Below are positions 41,801-56,300 of a stretch of 64,000 bases of DNA, piece by piece. The notes under the pieces were generated by a model. The model saw only the letters and a list, made by a program, of their open reading frames with translations. It did no database searches and was not told where the DNA came from. The position numbers and the translations under genes were made by a program. Every line of letters begins with the position of its first letter. Position 1 is the stretch's first letter. The DNA comes from Prosopocoilus inquinatus (lineage: Eukaryota; Arthropoda; Insecta; Coleoptera; Lucanidae): positions 4,652,501 through 4,716,500 of the forward strand of contig CM069880.1 of the NCBI GenBank assembly GCA_036172665.1, written 5' to 3'.

Positions 41801-44800
41801 GCGATATTCCTGTGATGTATCTAATCGATCCTTACTTATCTAATATGTTATTTGTCATTTCAACGGACTCCAGTATCTCTGATGTGAGATACGAAGTTCT
41901 CGCACTCAGAAGAAGCTGGAAATAGTTTTGAACGACACAACACGTATAAGCGTTATTCCTGTGATGTATCTAATCGATCCTTACTTATCTATTACGTTAT
42001 TTGACGATACGATGGACTCCAGTAACTCTGATGTGAGATACGAAGTTTTCGGACGCAGCGGAAGCTGGAAATAGTTTTGAACGAAACAACACGTATTAAC
42101 GTTATTCCTGTGATGTATCTAATCGATCCTTACTTATCTATTAAGTTATTTGACGTTACGATGGACTCCAGTAACTCTGATGTGAGATACGAAGTTTTCG
42201 GACGCAGCGGAAGCTGGAAATAGTTTTGAACGAAACAGCACGTATTAGCGTTATTCCTGTGATGTATCTAATCGATCCTTACTTATCTATTACGTTATTT
42301 GACGTTACGATGGACTCCAGTAACTCTGATGTGATATACGAAATTTTCGGACGCACCGGAAGCTGGAAATAGTTTTGAAGGAAATAACACGTATTAACGT
42401 TGTTCCTGTGATGTATCTAATCGATCCTTACTTATCTAATATGTTAATTGACGTTCCAACGGACTCCAGTAACTCTGATGTGAGATACGAAGTTCTCGCA
42501 CTCAGCAGAAGCTGGAAATAGTTTTGAACGAAACAACACGTATTAGCATTGTTCCTGTGATGTATCTAATCGATCCTTACTTATCTATCATGTTATTTGA
42601 CGTTCCAACGGACTCCAGTAACTCTGATGTGAGATACGAAGTTCTCGCACTCAGCAGAAGCTGGAAATAGTTTTGAACGAAACAACACGTATTAGCATTG
42701 TTCCTGTGATGTTTCTAATCGATCCTTACTTATCTATCATGTTACTTGACGTTCCAACGGACTCCAGTAACTCTGATGTGAGATACGAAGTTCTCGCACT
42801 CAGCAGAAGCTGGAAATAGTTTTGAATGAAACAACACGTATTAGCGTTGTTCCTGTGATGTATCTAATCGATCCTTACTTATCTAATATGTTATTTGACG
42901 TTTCAACGGACTCCAGTAACTCTGATGTGAGATAAGAAGTTCTCGCACTCAGCAGAAGCTGGAAATAGTTTTGAACGAAACAACACGTAATAGCATCGTT
43001 CCTGTGATGTATCTAATCGATCCTTACTTATCTATCATGTTATTTGACGTTACGATGAACTCCAGTAACTCTGATGTGAGATACGAATTTTTCGGACGCA
43101 GCGTAAGCTGGAAACAGTTTTGAACGAAACAATACGTATTAGCGTTGTTCCTGTGATGTATCTAATCGATCCTTACTAATCTATCATGTTATTTGACGTT
43201 ACGATGGACTCCAGTAACTCTGATGTGAGATACGAAGTTTTCGGACGCAGCGGAAGCTGGAAATAGTTTTGAACGAAACAACACGTATTAGCGTTATTCC
43301 TGTGATGTATGAAATCGATCCTTACTTATCTATTACGTTATTTGACGTTACGATGGACTCCAGTAACTCTGATGTGATATACGAAGTTTTCGTACGCACC
43401 GGAAGCTGGAAATAGTTTTGAAGGAAATAACACGTATTATCGTTGTTCCTGTGATGTATCTAATCGATCCTTACTTATCTAATATGTTGTTTGATGTTTC
43501 AACGGACTCCAGTAACTCTGATGTGAGATACGAAGTTCTCGCACTCAGCAGAAGCTGGAAATAGTTTTGAACGAAACAACACGTATTAGCTATGTTCCTG
43601 TGATGTATCTAATCGATCCTTACTTATCTATCATGTTATTTGACGTTACGATGGACCCCAGTAACTCTAATGTGAGATACGAAGTTTTCGGACGCAGCGG
43701 AAGCTGGAAATAGTTTTGAACGAAATAACACGTATTAGCGTTGTTCCTGTGATGTATCTAATCGATCCTTACTTATTTAATATGTTAATTGACGTTCCAG
43801 CGGACTCCAGTAACTCTTATGTGAGATACGAAGTTCTCGCACTCAGCAGAAGCTGGAAATAGTTTTGAACGAAACAACACGTATTAGCTATGTTCCTGTG
43901 ATGTATCTAATCGATCCTTACTTATCTATCATGTTATTTGACGTTACGATGGACCCCAGTAACTCTGATGTGAGATACGAAGTTTTCGGACGCAGCGGAA
44001 GCTGGAAATAGTTTTGAACGAAATAACACGTATTAGCATTGTTCCTGTGCTGTATCTAATCGATCCTTACCTATCTATCATGTTATTTGACGTTACGATG
44101 GACTCCAGTAACTCTGATGTGAGATACGAAGTTATCGCACTCAGCAGAAGCTGGAAATGGTTTTGAACGAAACAACACGTATTAGCATTGTTCCTGTGAT
44201 GTATCTAATCGATCCTTACTTATCTATCACGTTATTTGACGCTACGATGGACTCCAGTAACTCTGATGTGAGATACGAAGTTTTCGGACTCAGCTGAAGC
44301 TGGAAATAGTTTTGAACGAAACAGCACGTATTAGCGTTATTCCTGTGATGTATCTAATCGATCCTTACTTATCTATAACGTTATTTGACGTTACGATGGA
44401 CTCCAGTAACTCTGATGTGATATACGAAATTTTCGGACGCACCGGAAGCTGGAAATAGTTTTGAAGGAAATAACACGTATTAACGTTGTTCCTGTGATGT
44501 ATCTAATCGATCCTTACTTATCTAATATGTTAATTGACGTTCCAACGGACTCCAGTAACTCTGATGTGAGATACGAACTTCTCGCACTCAGCAGAAACTG
44601 GAAAGAGTTTTGAACGAAACAACACGTATTAGCATTGTTCCTGTGATGTATCTAATCGATCCTTACTTATCTATCATGTTATTTGACGTTCCAACGGACT
44701 CCAGTAACTCTCATGTGAGATACGAAGTTCTCGCACTCAGCAGAAGCTGGAAATAGTTTTGAACGAAACAATACGTATTAGCATTGTTCCTGTGATGTAT

Positions 44801-46000
44801 CTAATCGATCCTTACTTATCTATCATGTTATTTGACGTTCCAACGGACTCCAGTAACTCTGATGTGAGATACGAAGTTCTCGCACTCAGCAGAAGCTGGA
44901 AATAGTTTTGAATGAAACAACACGTATTAGCGTTGTTCCTGTGATGTATCTAATCGATCCTTACTTATCTAATATGTTATTTGACGTTTCAACGAACTCC
45001 AGTAACTCTGATGTGAGATACGAAGTTCTCGCACTCAGCAGAAGCTGGAAATAGTTTTGAACGAAACAACACGTATTAGCATTGTTCCTGTGATGTATCT
45101 AATCGATCCTTACTTATCTATCATGTTATTTGACGTTACGATGGACTCCAGTAACTCTGATGTGAGATACGAAGTTTTCGGACGCAGCGTAAGCTGGAAA
45201 CAGTTTTGAACGAAACAATACGTATTAGCGTTGTTCCTGTGATGTATCTAATCGATCCTTACTAATCTATCATGTTATTTCACGTTACGATGGACTCCAG
45301 TAACTCTGATGTGATATACGAAATTTTCGGACGCACCGGAAGCTGGAAATAGTTTTGAAGGAAATAACACGTATTAACGTTGTTCCTGTGATGTATCTAA
45401 TCGATCCTTACTTATCTAATATGTTAATTGACGTTCCAACGGACTCCAGTAACTCTGATGTGAGATACGAAGTTCTCGCACTCAGCAGAAGCTGGAAAGA
45501 GTTTTGAACGAAACAACACGTATTAGCATTGTTTCTGTGATGTATCTAATTGATCCTTACTTATCTATCATGTTATTTGACGTTCCAACGGACTCCAGTA
45601 ACTCTCATGTGAGATACGAAGTTCTCGCACTCAGCAGAAGCTGGAAATAGTTTTGAACGAAACAACACGTATTAGCATTGTTCCTGTGATGTATCTAATC
45701 GATCCTTACTTATCTATCATGTTATTTGACGTTCCAACGGACTCCAGTAACTCTGATGTGAGATACGAAGTTCTCGCACTCAGCAGAAGCTGGAAATAGT
45801 TTTGAATGAAACAACACGTATTAGCGTTGTTCCTGTGATGCATCTAATCGATCCTTCCTTATCTAATATGTTATTTGACGTTTCAACGAACTCCAGTAAC
45901 TCTGATGTGAGATACGAAGTTCTCGCACTCAGCAGAAGCTGGAAATAGTTTTGAACGAAACAACACGTATTAGCATTGTTCCTGTGATGTATCTAATCGA
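41800..46000 (+). repeat. Array block repeating 25-30 kb
   Basis: The rare TTTCTAATCG at 42712 and CAGCTGAAGC at 44291 stand 16237 bp from their equals at 26475 and 28054 (109 x 149 minus 4). The order of the intervening marks (GTACGCACC, GACCCCAGTA, CTTATTTAATATG, GCTGTATC, GTTATCGCAC) is kept. A 2-monomer offset change before 42.7 kb shows a local loss relative to 25 kb. Confidence 0.7.
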
Positions 46001-49000
46001 TCCTTACTTATCTAATATGTTAATTGACGATCCAACGGACTAAAGTAACTCTGATGTTAGATACGAAGTTTTCGGACGCAGGGGAAGCTGGAAATAGTTT
46101 TGAACGAAATAACACGTATTAGCGTTGTTCCTGTGATGTATCTAATCGATCCTCACTTATCTAATATGTTATTTGACGTTACGATGGACTCCAGTAACTC
46201 TGATGTGAGATACGAAGTTTTCGGACGCAGCGGAAGCTGGAAATAGTTTTGAACGAAACAGCACGTATTAGCGTTATTCCTGTGATGTATCTAATCGATC
46301 CTTACTTATCTATTACGTTATTTGACGTTACGATGGACTCCAGTAACTCTGATGTGATATACGAAATTTTCGGACGCACCGGAAGCTGGAAATAGTTTTG
46401 AAGGAAATAACACGTATTAACGTTGTTCCTGTGATGTATATAATCGATCCTTACTTATCTAATATGTTAATTGACGTTCCAACGGACTCCAGTAACTCTG
46501 ATGTGAGATACGAAGTTCTCGCACTCAGCAGAAGCTGGAAATAGTTTTGAACGAAACAACACGTATTAGCATTGTTCCTGTGATGTATCTAATCGATCCT
46601 TACTTATCTATCATGTTATTTGACGTTCCAACGGACTCCAGTAACTCTGATGTGAGATACGAAGTTCTCGCACTCAGCAGAAGCTGGAAATAGTTTTGAA
46701 CGAAGCAACACGTATTAGCATTGTTCCTGTGATGTATCTAATCGATCCTTACTTATCTATCATGTTATTTGACGTTACGATGGACTCCAGTAACTCTGAT
46801 GTGAGATACGAAGTTTTCGGACGCAGCGTAAGCTGGAAACAGTTTTGAACGAAACAATACGTATTAGCGTTGTTCCTGTGATGTATCTAATCGATCCTTA
46901 CTAATCTATCATGTTATTTCACGTTACGATGGACTCCAGTAACTCTGATGTGATATACGAAATTTTCGGACGCACCGGAAGCTGGAAATAGTTTTGAAGG
47001 AAATAACACGTATTAACGTTGTTCCTGTGATGTATCTAATCGATCCTTACTTATCTAATATGTTAATTGACGTTCCAACGGACTCCAGTAACTCTGATGT
47101 GAGATACGAAGTTCTCGCACTCAGCAGAAGCTGGAAAGAGTTTTGAACGAAACAACACGTATTAGCATTGTTCCTGTGATGTATCTAATCGATCCTTACT
47201 TATCTATCATGTTATTTGACGTTCCAACGGACTCCAGTAACTCTCATGTGAGATACGAAGTTCTCGCACTCAGCAGAAGCTGGAAATAGTTTTGAACGAA
47301 ACAACACGTATTAGCATTGTTCCTGTGATGTATCTAATCGATCCTTACTTATCTATCATGTTATTTGACGTTCCAACGGACTCCAGTAACTCTGATGTGA
47401 GATACGAAGTTCTCGCACTCAGCAGAAGCTGGAAATAGTTTTGAATGAAACAACACGTATTAGCGTTGTTCCTGTGATGCATCTAATCGATCCTTCCTTA
47501 TCTAATATGTTATTTGACGTTTCAACGAACTCCAGTAACTCTGATGTGAGATACGAAGTTCTCGCACTCAGCAGAAGCTGGAAATAGTTTTGAACGAAAC
47601 AACACGTATTAGAATTGTTCCTGTGATGTATCTAATCGATCCTTACTTATCTAATATGTTAATTGACGATCCAACGGACTAAAGTAACTCTGATGTTAGA
47701 TACGAAGTTTTCGGACGCAGGGTTAGCTGGAAATAGTTTTGAACGAAATAACACGTATTAGCGTTGTTCCTGTGATGTATCTAATCGATCCTCACTTATC
47801 TAATATGTTATTTGACGTTACGATGGACTCCAGTAACTCTGATGTGAGATACGAAGTTTTCGGACGCAGCGGAAGCTGGAAATAGTTTTGAACGAAACAG
47901 CACGTATTAGCGTTATTCCTGTGATGTATCTAATCGATCCTTACTTATCTATTACGTTATTTGACGTTACGATGGACTCCAGTAACTCTGATGTGATATA
48001 CGAAATTTTCGGACGCACCGGAAGCTGGAAATAGTTTTGAAGGAAATAACACGTATTAACGTTGTTCCTGTGATGTATCTAATCGATCCTTACTTATCTA
48101 ATATGTTAATTGACGTTCCAACGGACTCCAGTAACTCTGATGTGAGATACGAAGTTCTCGCACTCAGCAGAAGCTGGAAATAGTTTTGAACGAAACAACA
48201 CGTATTAGCATTGTTCCTGTGATGTATCTAATCGATCCTTACTTATCTATCATGTTATTTGACGTTCCAACGGACTCCAGTAACTCTGATGTGAGATACG
48301 AAGTTCTCGCACTCAGCAGAAGCTGGAAATAGTTTTGAACGAAGCAACACGTATTAGCATTGTTCCTGTGATGTATCTAATCGATCCTTACTTATCTATC
48401 ATGTTATTTGACGTTACGATGGACTCCAGTAACTCTGATGTGAGATACGAAGTTTTCGGACGCAGCGTAAGCTGGAAACAGTTTTGAACGAAACAATACG
48501 TATTAGCGTTGTTCCTGTGATGTATCTAATCGATCCTTACTAATCTATCATGTTATTTCACGTTACGATGGACTCCAGTAACTCTGATGTGATATACGAA
48601 ATTTTCGGACGCACCGGAAGCTGGAAATAGTTTTGAAGGAAATAACACGTATTAACGTTGTTCCTGTGATGTATCTAATCGATCCTTACTTATCTAATAT
48701 GTTAATTGACGTTCCAACGGACTCCAGTAACTCTGATGTGAGATACGAAGTTCTCGCACTCAGCAGAAGCTGGAAAGAGTTTTGAACGAAACAACACGTA
48801 TTAGCATTGTTCCTGTGATGTATCTAATCGATCCTTACTTATCTATCATGTTATTTGACGTTCCAACGGACTCCAGTAACTCTCATGTGAGATACGAAGT
48901 TCTCGCACTCAGCAGAAGCTGGAAATAGTTTTGAACGAAACAACACGTATTAGCATTGTTCCTGTGATGTATCTAATCGATCCTTACTTATCTATCATGT

Positions 49001-50110
49001 TATTTGACGTTCCAACGGACTCCAGTAACTCTGATGTGAGATACGAAGTTCTCGCACTCAGCAGAAGCTGGAAATAGTTTTGAATGAAACAACACGTATT
49101 AGCGTTGTTCCTGTGATGCATCTAATCGATCCTTCCTTATCTAATATGTTATTTGACGTTTCAACGAACTCCAGTAACTCTGATGTGAGATACGAAGTTC
49201 TCGCACTCAGCAGAAGCTGGAAATAGTTTTGAACGAAACAACACGTATTAGAATTGTTCCTGTGATGTATCTAATCGATCCTTACTTATCTAATATGTTA
49301 ATTGACGATCCAACGGACTAAAGTAACTCTGATGTTAGATACGAAGTTTTCGGACGCAGGGTTAGCTGGAAATAGTTTTGAACGAAATAACACGTATTAG
49401 CGTTGTTCCTGTGATGTATCTAATCGATCCTCACTTATCTAATATGTTATTTGACGTTACGATGGACTCCAGTAACTCTGATGTGAGATACGAAGTTTTC
49501 GGACGCAGCGGAAGCTGGAAATAGTTTTGAACGAAACAGCACGTATTAGCGTTATTCCTGTGATGTATCTAATCGATCCTTACTTATCTATTACGTTATT
49601 TGACGTTACGATGGACTCCAGTAACTCTGATGTGATATACGAAATTTTCGGACGCACCGGAAGCTGGAAATAGTTTTGAAGGAAATAACACATATTAACG
49701 TTGTTCCTGTGATGTATCTAATCGATCCTTACTTATCTAATATGTTAATTGACGTTCCAACGGACTCCAGTAACTCTGATGTGAGATACGAAGTTCTCGC
49801 ACTCAGCAGAAGCTGGAAATAGTTTTGAACGAAACAACACGTATTAGCATTGTTCCTGTGATGTATCTAATCGATCCTTACTTATCTATCATGTTATTTG
49901 ACGTTCCAACGGACTCCAGTAACTCTGATGTGAGATACGAAGTTCTCGCACTCAGCAGAAGCTGGAAATAGTTTTGAACGAAACAACACGTATTAGCATT
50001 GTTCCTGTGATGTATCTAATCGATCCTTACTTATCTATCATGTTATTTGACGTTCCAACGGACTCCAGTAACTCTGATGTGAGATACGAAGTTCTCGCAC
50101 TCAGCAGAAG
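46000..50110 (+). repeat. Tandem 11-monomer higher-order repeat
   Basis: CTAAAG marks lie at 46042, 47681 and 49320, 1639 bp apart each. The last two copies also share private changes: TTAGAATTGTTCC instead of TTAGCATTGTTCC, and GCAGGGTTAGCTGG (GGTTAG at 47721 and 49360, 1639 bp). These changes are absent from the copy at 46042, so the last duplication followed their origin. Confidence 0.85.
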
Positions 50111-53100
50111 CTGGAAATAGTTTTGAATGAAACAACACGTATTAGCGTTGTTCCTGTGATGTATCTAATCGATCCTTACTTATCTAATATGTTATTTGAC
50201 GTTTCAATGGACTCCAGTAACTCTGATGTGAGATACGAAGTTCTCGCACTCAGCAGAAGCTGGAAATAGTTTTGAACGAAACAACACGTATTAGCATCGT
50301 TCCTGTGATGTATCTAATCGATCCTTACTTATCTATCATATTATTTGACCTTACGATGGACTCCAGTAACTCTGATGTGAGATACGAAGTTTTCGGACGC
50401 AGCGTAAGCTGGAAACAGTTTTGAACGAAACAATACGTATTAGCGTTGTTCCTGTGATGTATCTAATCGATCCTTACTAATCTATCATGTTATTTGACGT
50501 TACGATGGACTCCAGTAACTCTGATGTGTGATACGAAGTTTTCGGACGCAGCGGAAGCTGGAAATAGTTTTGAACGAAATAACACGTATTAGCGTTGTTC
50601 CTGTGATGTATCTAATCGATCCTTACTTATCTAATATGTTGTTTGACGTTTCAACGGACTCCAGTAACTCTGATGTGAGATACGAAGTTCTCGCACTCAG
50701 CAGAAGCTGGAAATAGTTTTGAACGAAACAACACGTATTAGCACTGTTCCTGTGATGTATCTAATCGATCCTTATTTATCTATCATGTTATTTGACGTTA
50801 CGATGGACTCCAGTAACTCTGATGTGAGATACGAAGTTTTCGGACGCAGCGGAAGCTGGAAATAGTTTTGAACGAAACAACACGTATTAGCGTTATTCCT
50901 GTGATGTCTCTAATCGATCCTTACTTATCTATTACGTTATTTGACGTTACGATGGACTCCAGTAACTCTGATGTGATGTACGAAGTTTTCGGACGCAGCG
51001 TAAGCTGGAAATAGTTTTGAACGAAACAATACGTATTAGCGTTGTTCCTGTGATGTATCTAATCGATGCTTACTAATCTATCATGTTATTTGACCTTACG
51101 ATGTACTCCAGTAACTCTGATGTGAGATACGAAGTTTTCTTACGCAGCGGAAGCTGGAAATAGTTTTGAACGAAATAACACGTATTAGCGTTGTTCCTGT
51201 GATGTATCTAATCGATCCTTACTTATCTAATATGTTATTTGACGTTTCAACGGACTCCAGTAACTCTGATATGAGATACGAAGTTCTCGCACTCAGCAGA
51301 AGCTGGAAATAGTTGTGAACGAAACAACACGTATTAGCATTGTTCCTGTGATGTATCTAATCGATCCTTACTTATCTATCATGTTATTTGACGTTACGGT
51401 GGACTCCAGTAACTCTGATGTGAGATACGAAGTTCTCGCACTCAGCAGAAGCTGGAAATAGTTTTGAACGAAACAACACGTATTAGCATTGTTCCTGTGA
51501 TGTATCTAATCGATCCTTATTTATCTATCATGTTATTTGACGTTACGATGGACTCCAGTAACTCTGATGTGAGATACGATGTTTTCGGACGCAGCGGAAG
51601 CTGGAAATAGTTTTGAACGAAACAACACGTATTAGCGTTATTCCTGTGATGTATCTAATCGATCCTTACTTATCTATTACGTTATTTGACGTTACGATGG
51701 ACTCCAGTAACTCTGATGTGATATACGAAGTTTTCGGACGCAGCGTAAGCTGGAAATAGTTTTGAACGAAACAATACGTATTAGCGTTGTTCCTGTGATG
51801 TATCTAATCGATGCTTACTAATCTATCATGTTATTTGACCTTACGATGTACTCCAGTAACTCTGATGTGAGATACGAAGTTTTCTTACGCAGCGGAAGCT
51901 GGAAATAGTTTTGAACGAAATAACACGTATTAGCGTTGTTCCTGTGATGTATCTAATCGATCCTTACTTATCTAATATGTTATTTGACGTTTCAACGGAC
52001 TCCAGTAACTCTGATATGAGATACGAAGTTCTCGCACTCAGCAGAAGCTGGAAATAGTTGTGAACGAAACAACACGTATTAGCATTGTTCCTGTGATGTA
52101 TCTAATCGATCCTTACTTATCTATCATGTTATTTGACGTTACGATGGACTCCAGTAACTCTGATGTGAGATACGAAGTTCTCGCACTCAGCAGAAGCTGG
52201 AAATAGGTTTGAACGAAACAACACGTATTAGCATTGTTCCTGTGATGTATCTAATCGATCCTTACTTATCTATCATGTTATTTGACGTTACGATGGACTC
52301 CAGTAACTCTGATGTGAGATACGAAGTTTTCGGACGCAGCGGAAGCTGGCAATAGTTTTGAACGAAATAACACGTATTAGCGTTGTTCCTGTGATGTATC
52401 TAATCGATCCTTACTTATCTAATATGTTATTTGACGTTACGATGGACTCCAGTAACTCTGATGTGAGATACGAAGTTCTCGCACTCAGCAGAAGCTGGAA
52501 ATAGTTTTGAACGAAACAACACGTATTAGCATTGTTCCTGTGATGTATCTAATCGATCCTTATTTATCTATCATGTTATTTGACGTTACGATGGACTCCA
52601 GTAACTCTGATGTGAGATACGATGTTTTCGGACGCAGCGGAAGCTGGAAATAGTTTTGAACGAAACAACACGTATTAGCGTTATTCCTGTGATGTATCTA
52701 ATCGATCCTTACTTATCTATTACGTTATTTGACGTTACGATGGACTCCAGTAACTCTGATGTGATATACGAAATTTTCGGACGCACCGGAAGCTGGAAAT
52801 AGTTTTGAACGAAACAATACGTATTAGCGTTGTTCCTGTGATGTATCTAATCGATCCTTACTAATCTATCAAGTTATTTAACGTTTCAACGGACTCCAGT
52901 AACTCCGATGTGAGATACGAAGTTCTCGCACTCAGCAGAAGCTGGAAATAGTTTTGAACGAAACAACACGTATTAGCATTGTTCCTGTGATGTATCTAAT
53001 CGATCCTTACTTATCTATCATGTTATTTGACGTTACGATGGACTCCAGTAACTCTGATGTGAGATACGAAGTTTTCGGACGCAGCGGAAGCTGGAAATAG

Positions 53101-53330
53101 TTTTGAACGAAACAGCACGTATTAGCGTTATTCCTGTGATGTATCTAATCGATCCTTACTTATCTATTACGTTATTTGACGTTACGATGGACTCCAGTAA
53201 CTCTGATGTGATATACGAAATTTTCGGACGCACCGGAAGCTGGAAATAGTTTTGAAGGAAATAACACGTATTAACGTTGTTCCTGTGATGTATCTAATCG
53301 ATCCTGACTTGTCTAATATGTTAATTGACG
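50110..53330 (+). repeat. Five-monomer higher-order repeat domain (array transition)
   Basis: Private variants repeat at 745 bp (5 x 149): GATGCTTAC (51065 and 51810), TTCTTACGCAGCGG, ATAGTTGTGAACG and CTTATTTATC (50771, 51516, then 52559 at 7 monomers). These marks are not seen in 1-50 kb, so a change of variant set occurs around 50.1-50.9 kb. The short open frame here at 50528-50716 is only one monomer read in the RT-like frame and is not a gene. Confidence 0.75.
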
Positions 53331-56300
53331 TTCCAACGGACTCTAGAAACTCTGATGTGAGATACGAAGCTCTCGCACTCAGCAGAAGCTGGAAATAGTT
53401 TTGAAAGAAACAACACGTATTAACATTGTTCCTGTGATGTATCTAATCGATCCTTACTTATCTATCATGTTATTTGACGTTCCAACGGACTCCAGTAACT
53501 CTGATGTGAGATACGAAGTTCTCGCGCTCAGCAGAAGCTGGAAATAGTTTTGAACGAAACAACACGTATTAGCATTGTTCCTGTGATGTATCTAATCGAT
53601 CCTTACTTATCTATCATGTTATTTGACTTTCCAACGGACTCCAGTATCTCTGATGTGAGATACGAAGTTCTCGCACTCAGCAGAAGCTGGAAATAGTTTT
53701 GAACGAAACAACACGTATTAGCATTGTTCCTGTGATGTATCTAATCGATCCTTACTTATCTATCATGTTATTTGACGTTACGATGGACTCCAGTAACTCT
53801 GATGTGAGATACGAAGTTTTCGGACGCAGCGGAAGCTGGAAATAGTTTTGAAGGAAATAACACGTATTAACGTTGTTCCTATGATGTATCTAATCGATCC
53901 TTACTTATCTAATATGTTGTTTTACGTTTCAACGGACTCAAGTAACTCTGATGTAAGATACGAAGTTCTCGCACTCAGCAGAAGCTGGAAATAGTTTTGA
54001 ACGAAACAACACGTATTAGCATTGTTCCTGTGATGTATCTAATCGATCCTTACTTATCTATCATATTATTTGACGTTACGATGGACTCCAGTAACTCTGA
54101 TGTGAGATACGAAGTTCTCGCACTCAGCAGAAGCTGGAAATAGTTTTGAACGAAACAACACGTATTAGCATTGTTCCTGTGATGTATCTAATCGATCCTT
54201 ACTTATCTATCATGTTATTTGACGTTACGATGGACTCCAGTAACTCTGATGTGAGATACGAAGTTTTCGGACGCAGCGGAAGCTGGAAATAGCTTTGAAC
54301 GAAATAACACGTATTAGCGTTGTTCCTGTGATGTATCTAATCGATCCTTACTTATCTAATATGTTATTTGGCGTTTCAACGAACTCCAGTAACTCTGATG
54401 TGAGATACGAAGTTCTCGCACTCAGCAGAAGCTGGAAATAGTTCTGAACGAAACAACACGTATTAGCATTGTTCCTGTGATGTATCTAATCGATCCTTAC
54501 TTATCTATCATGTTATTTGACGTTACGATGGACTCCAGTACCTCTGATGTGAGATACGAAGTTTTCGGAAGCAGCGGAAGCTGGAAATAGTTCTGAACGA
54601 AACGACACGTATTAGCGTTATTCCTGTTATGTATCTAATCGATCCTTCCTTATCTATCATGTTATTTGACGTTACGATGGACTCCAGTAACTCTGATGTG
54701 AGATACGAAGTTTTCGGACGCAGCGGAAGCTGGAAATAGTTTTGAACGAAACAACACGTATTACCGTTGTTCCTGTGATGTATCTAATCGATCCTTACTT
54801 ATCTACTGTGTTATTTGACGTTACGATGGACTCCAGTAACTCTGATGTGAGATACGAAGTTCTCGAACTCAGCAGAAGCTGGAAATAGTTTTGAACGAAA
54901 CAACACGTATTATCGTTGTTCATGTGATGTATCTAATCGATCCTTACTTATCTATCACGTTATTTGACGTTACGATGGACTCCAGTAACTCTGATGTGAG
55001 AGACGAAGTTTTCGGACGCAGCGGAATCTGGAAATAGTTTTGAACGAAATAACACGTATTAGCGTTGTTCCTGTGATGTATCTAATCGTTCCTTACTAAT
55101 CTATCATGTTATTTGACTTTCCAACGGACTCCAGTAACTCTGATGTGAGATACGAAGTTCTCGCACTCAGCAGAAGCTGGAAATAGTTTTGAACGAAACA
55201 ACACGTATTAGCATTGTTCCTGTGATGTATCTAATCGATCCTTACTTATCTATCATGTTATTTGACGTTACGATGGACTCCAGTAACTCTGATGTGAGAT
55301 ACGAAGTTTTCGGACGCAGCGGAAGCTGGAAATAGTTTTGAAGGAAATAACACGTATTAACGTTGTTCCTATGATGTATCTAATCGATCCTTACTTATCT
55401 AATATGTTGTTTGATGTTTCAACGGACTCAAGTAACTCTGATGTAAGATACGAAGTTCTCGCACTCAGCAGAAGCTGGAAATAGTTTTGAACGAAACAAC
55501 ACGTATTAGCATTGTTCCTGTGATGTATCTAATCGATCCTTACTTATCTATCATATTATTTGACGTTACGATGGACTCCAGTAACTCTGATGTGAGATAC
55601 GAAGTTCTCGCGCTCAGCAGAAGCTGGAAATAGTTTTGAACGAAACAACACGTATTAGCATTGTTCCTGTGATGTATCTAATCGATCCTTACTTATCTAT
55701 CATGTTATTTGGCTTTCCAACGGACTCCAGTATCTCTGATGTGAGATACGAAGTTCTCGCACTCAGCAGAAGCTGGAAATAGTTTTGAACGAAACAACAC
55801 GTATTAGCATTGTTCCTGTGATGTATCTAATCGATCCTTACTTATCTATCATGTTATTTGACGTTACGATGGACTCCAGTAACTCTGATGTGAGATACGA
55901 AGTTTTCGGACGCAGCGGAAGCTGGAAATAGTTTTGAAGGAAATAACACGTATTAACGTTGTTCCTATGATGTATCTAATCGATCCTTACTTATCTAATA
56001 TGTTGTTTTACGTTTCAACGGACTCAAGTAACTCTGATGTAAGATACGAAGTTCTCGCACTCAGCAGAAGCTGGAAATAGTTTTGAACGAAACAACACGT
56101 ATTAGCATTGTTCCTGTGATGTATCTAATCGATCCTTACTTATCTATCATATTATTTGACGTTACGATGGACTCCAGTAACTCTGATGTGAGATACGAAG
56201 TTCTCGCACTCAGCAGAAGCTGGAAATAGTTTTGAACGAAACAACACGTATTAGCATTGTTCCTGTGATGTATCTAATCGATCCTTACTTATCTATCATG

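Noticed and set aside
50528..50716. 62-residue open frame as a gene
   Set aside because: It is one satellite monomer read in the RT-like frame and extended by a single base change (GTGTGATACG) that removes the usual TGA; no other support.
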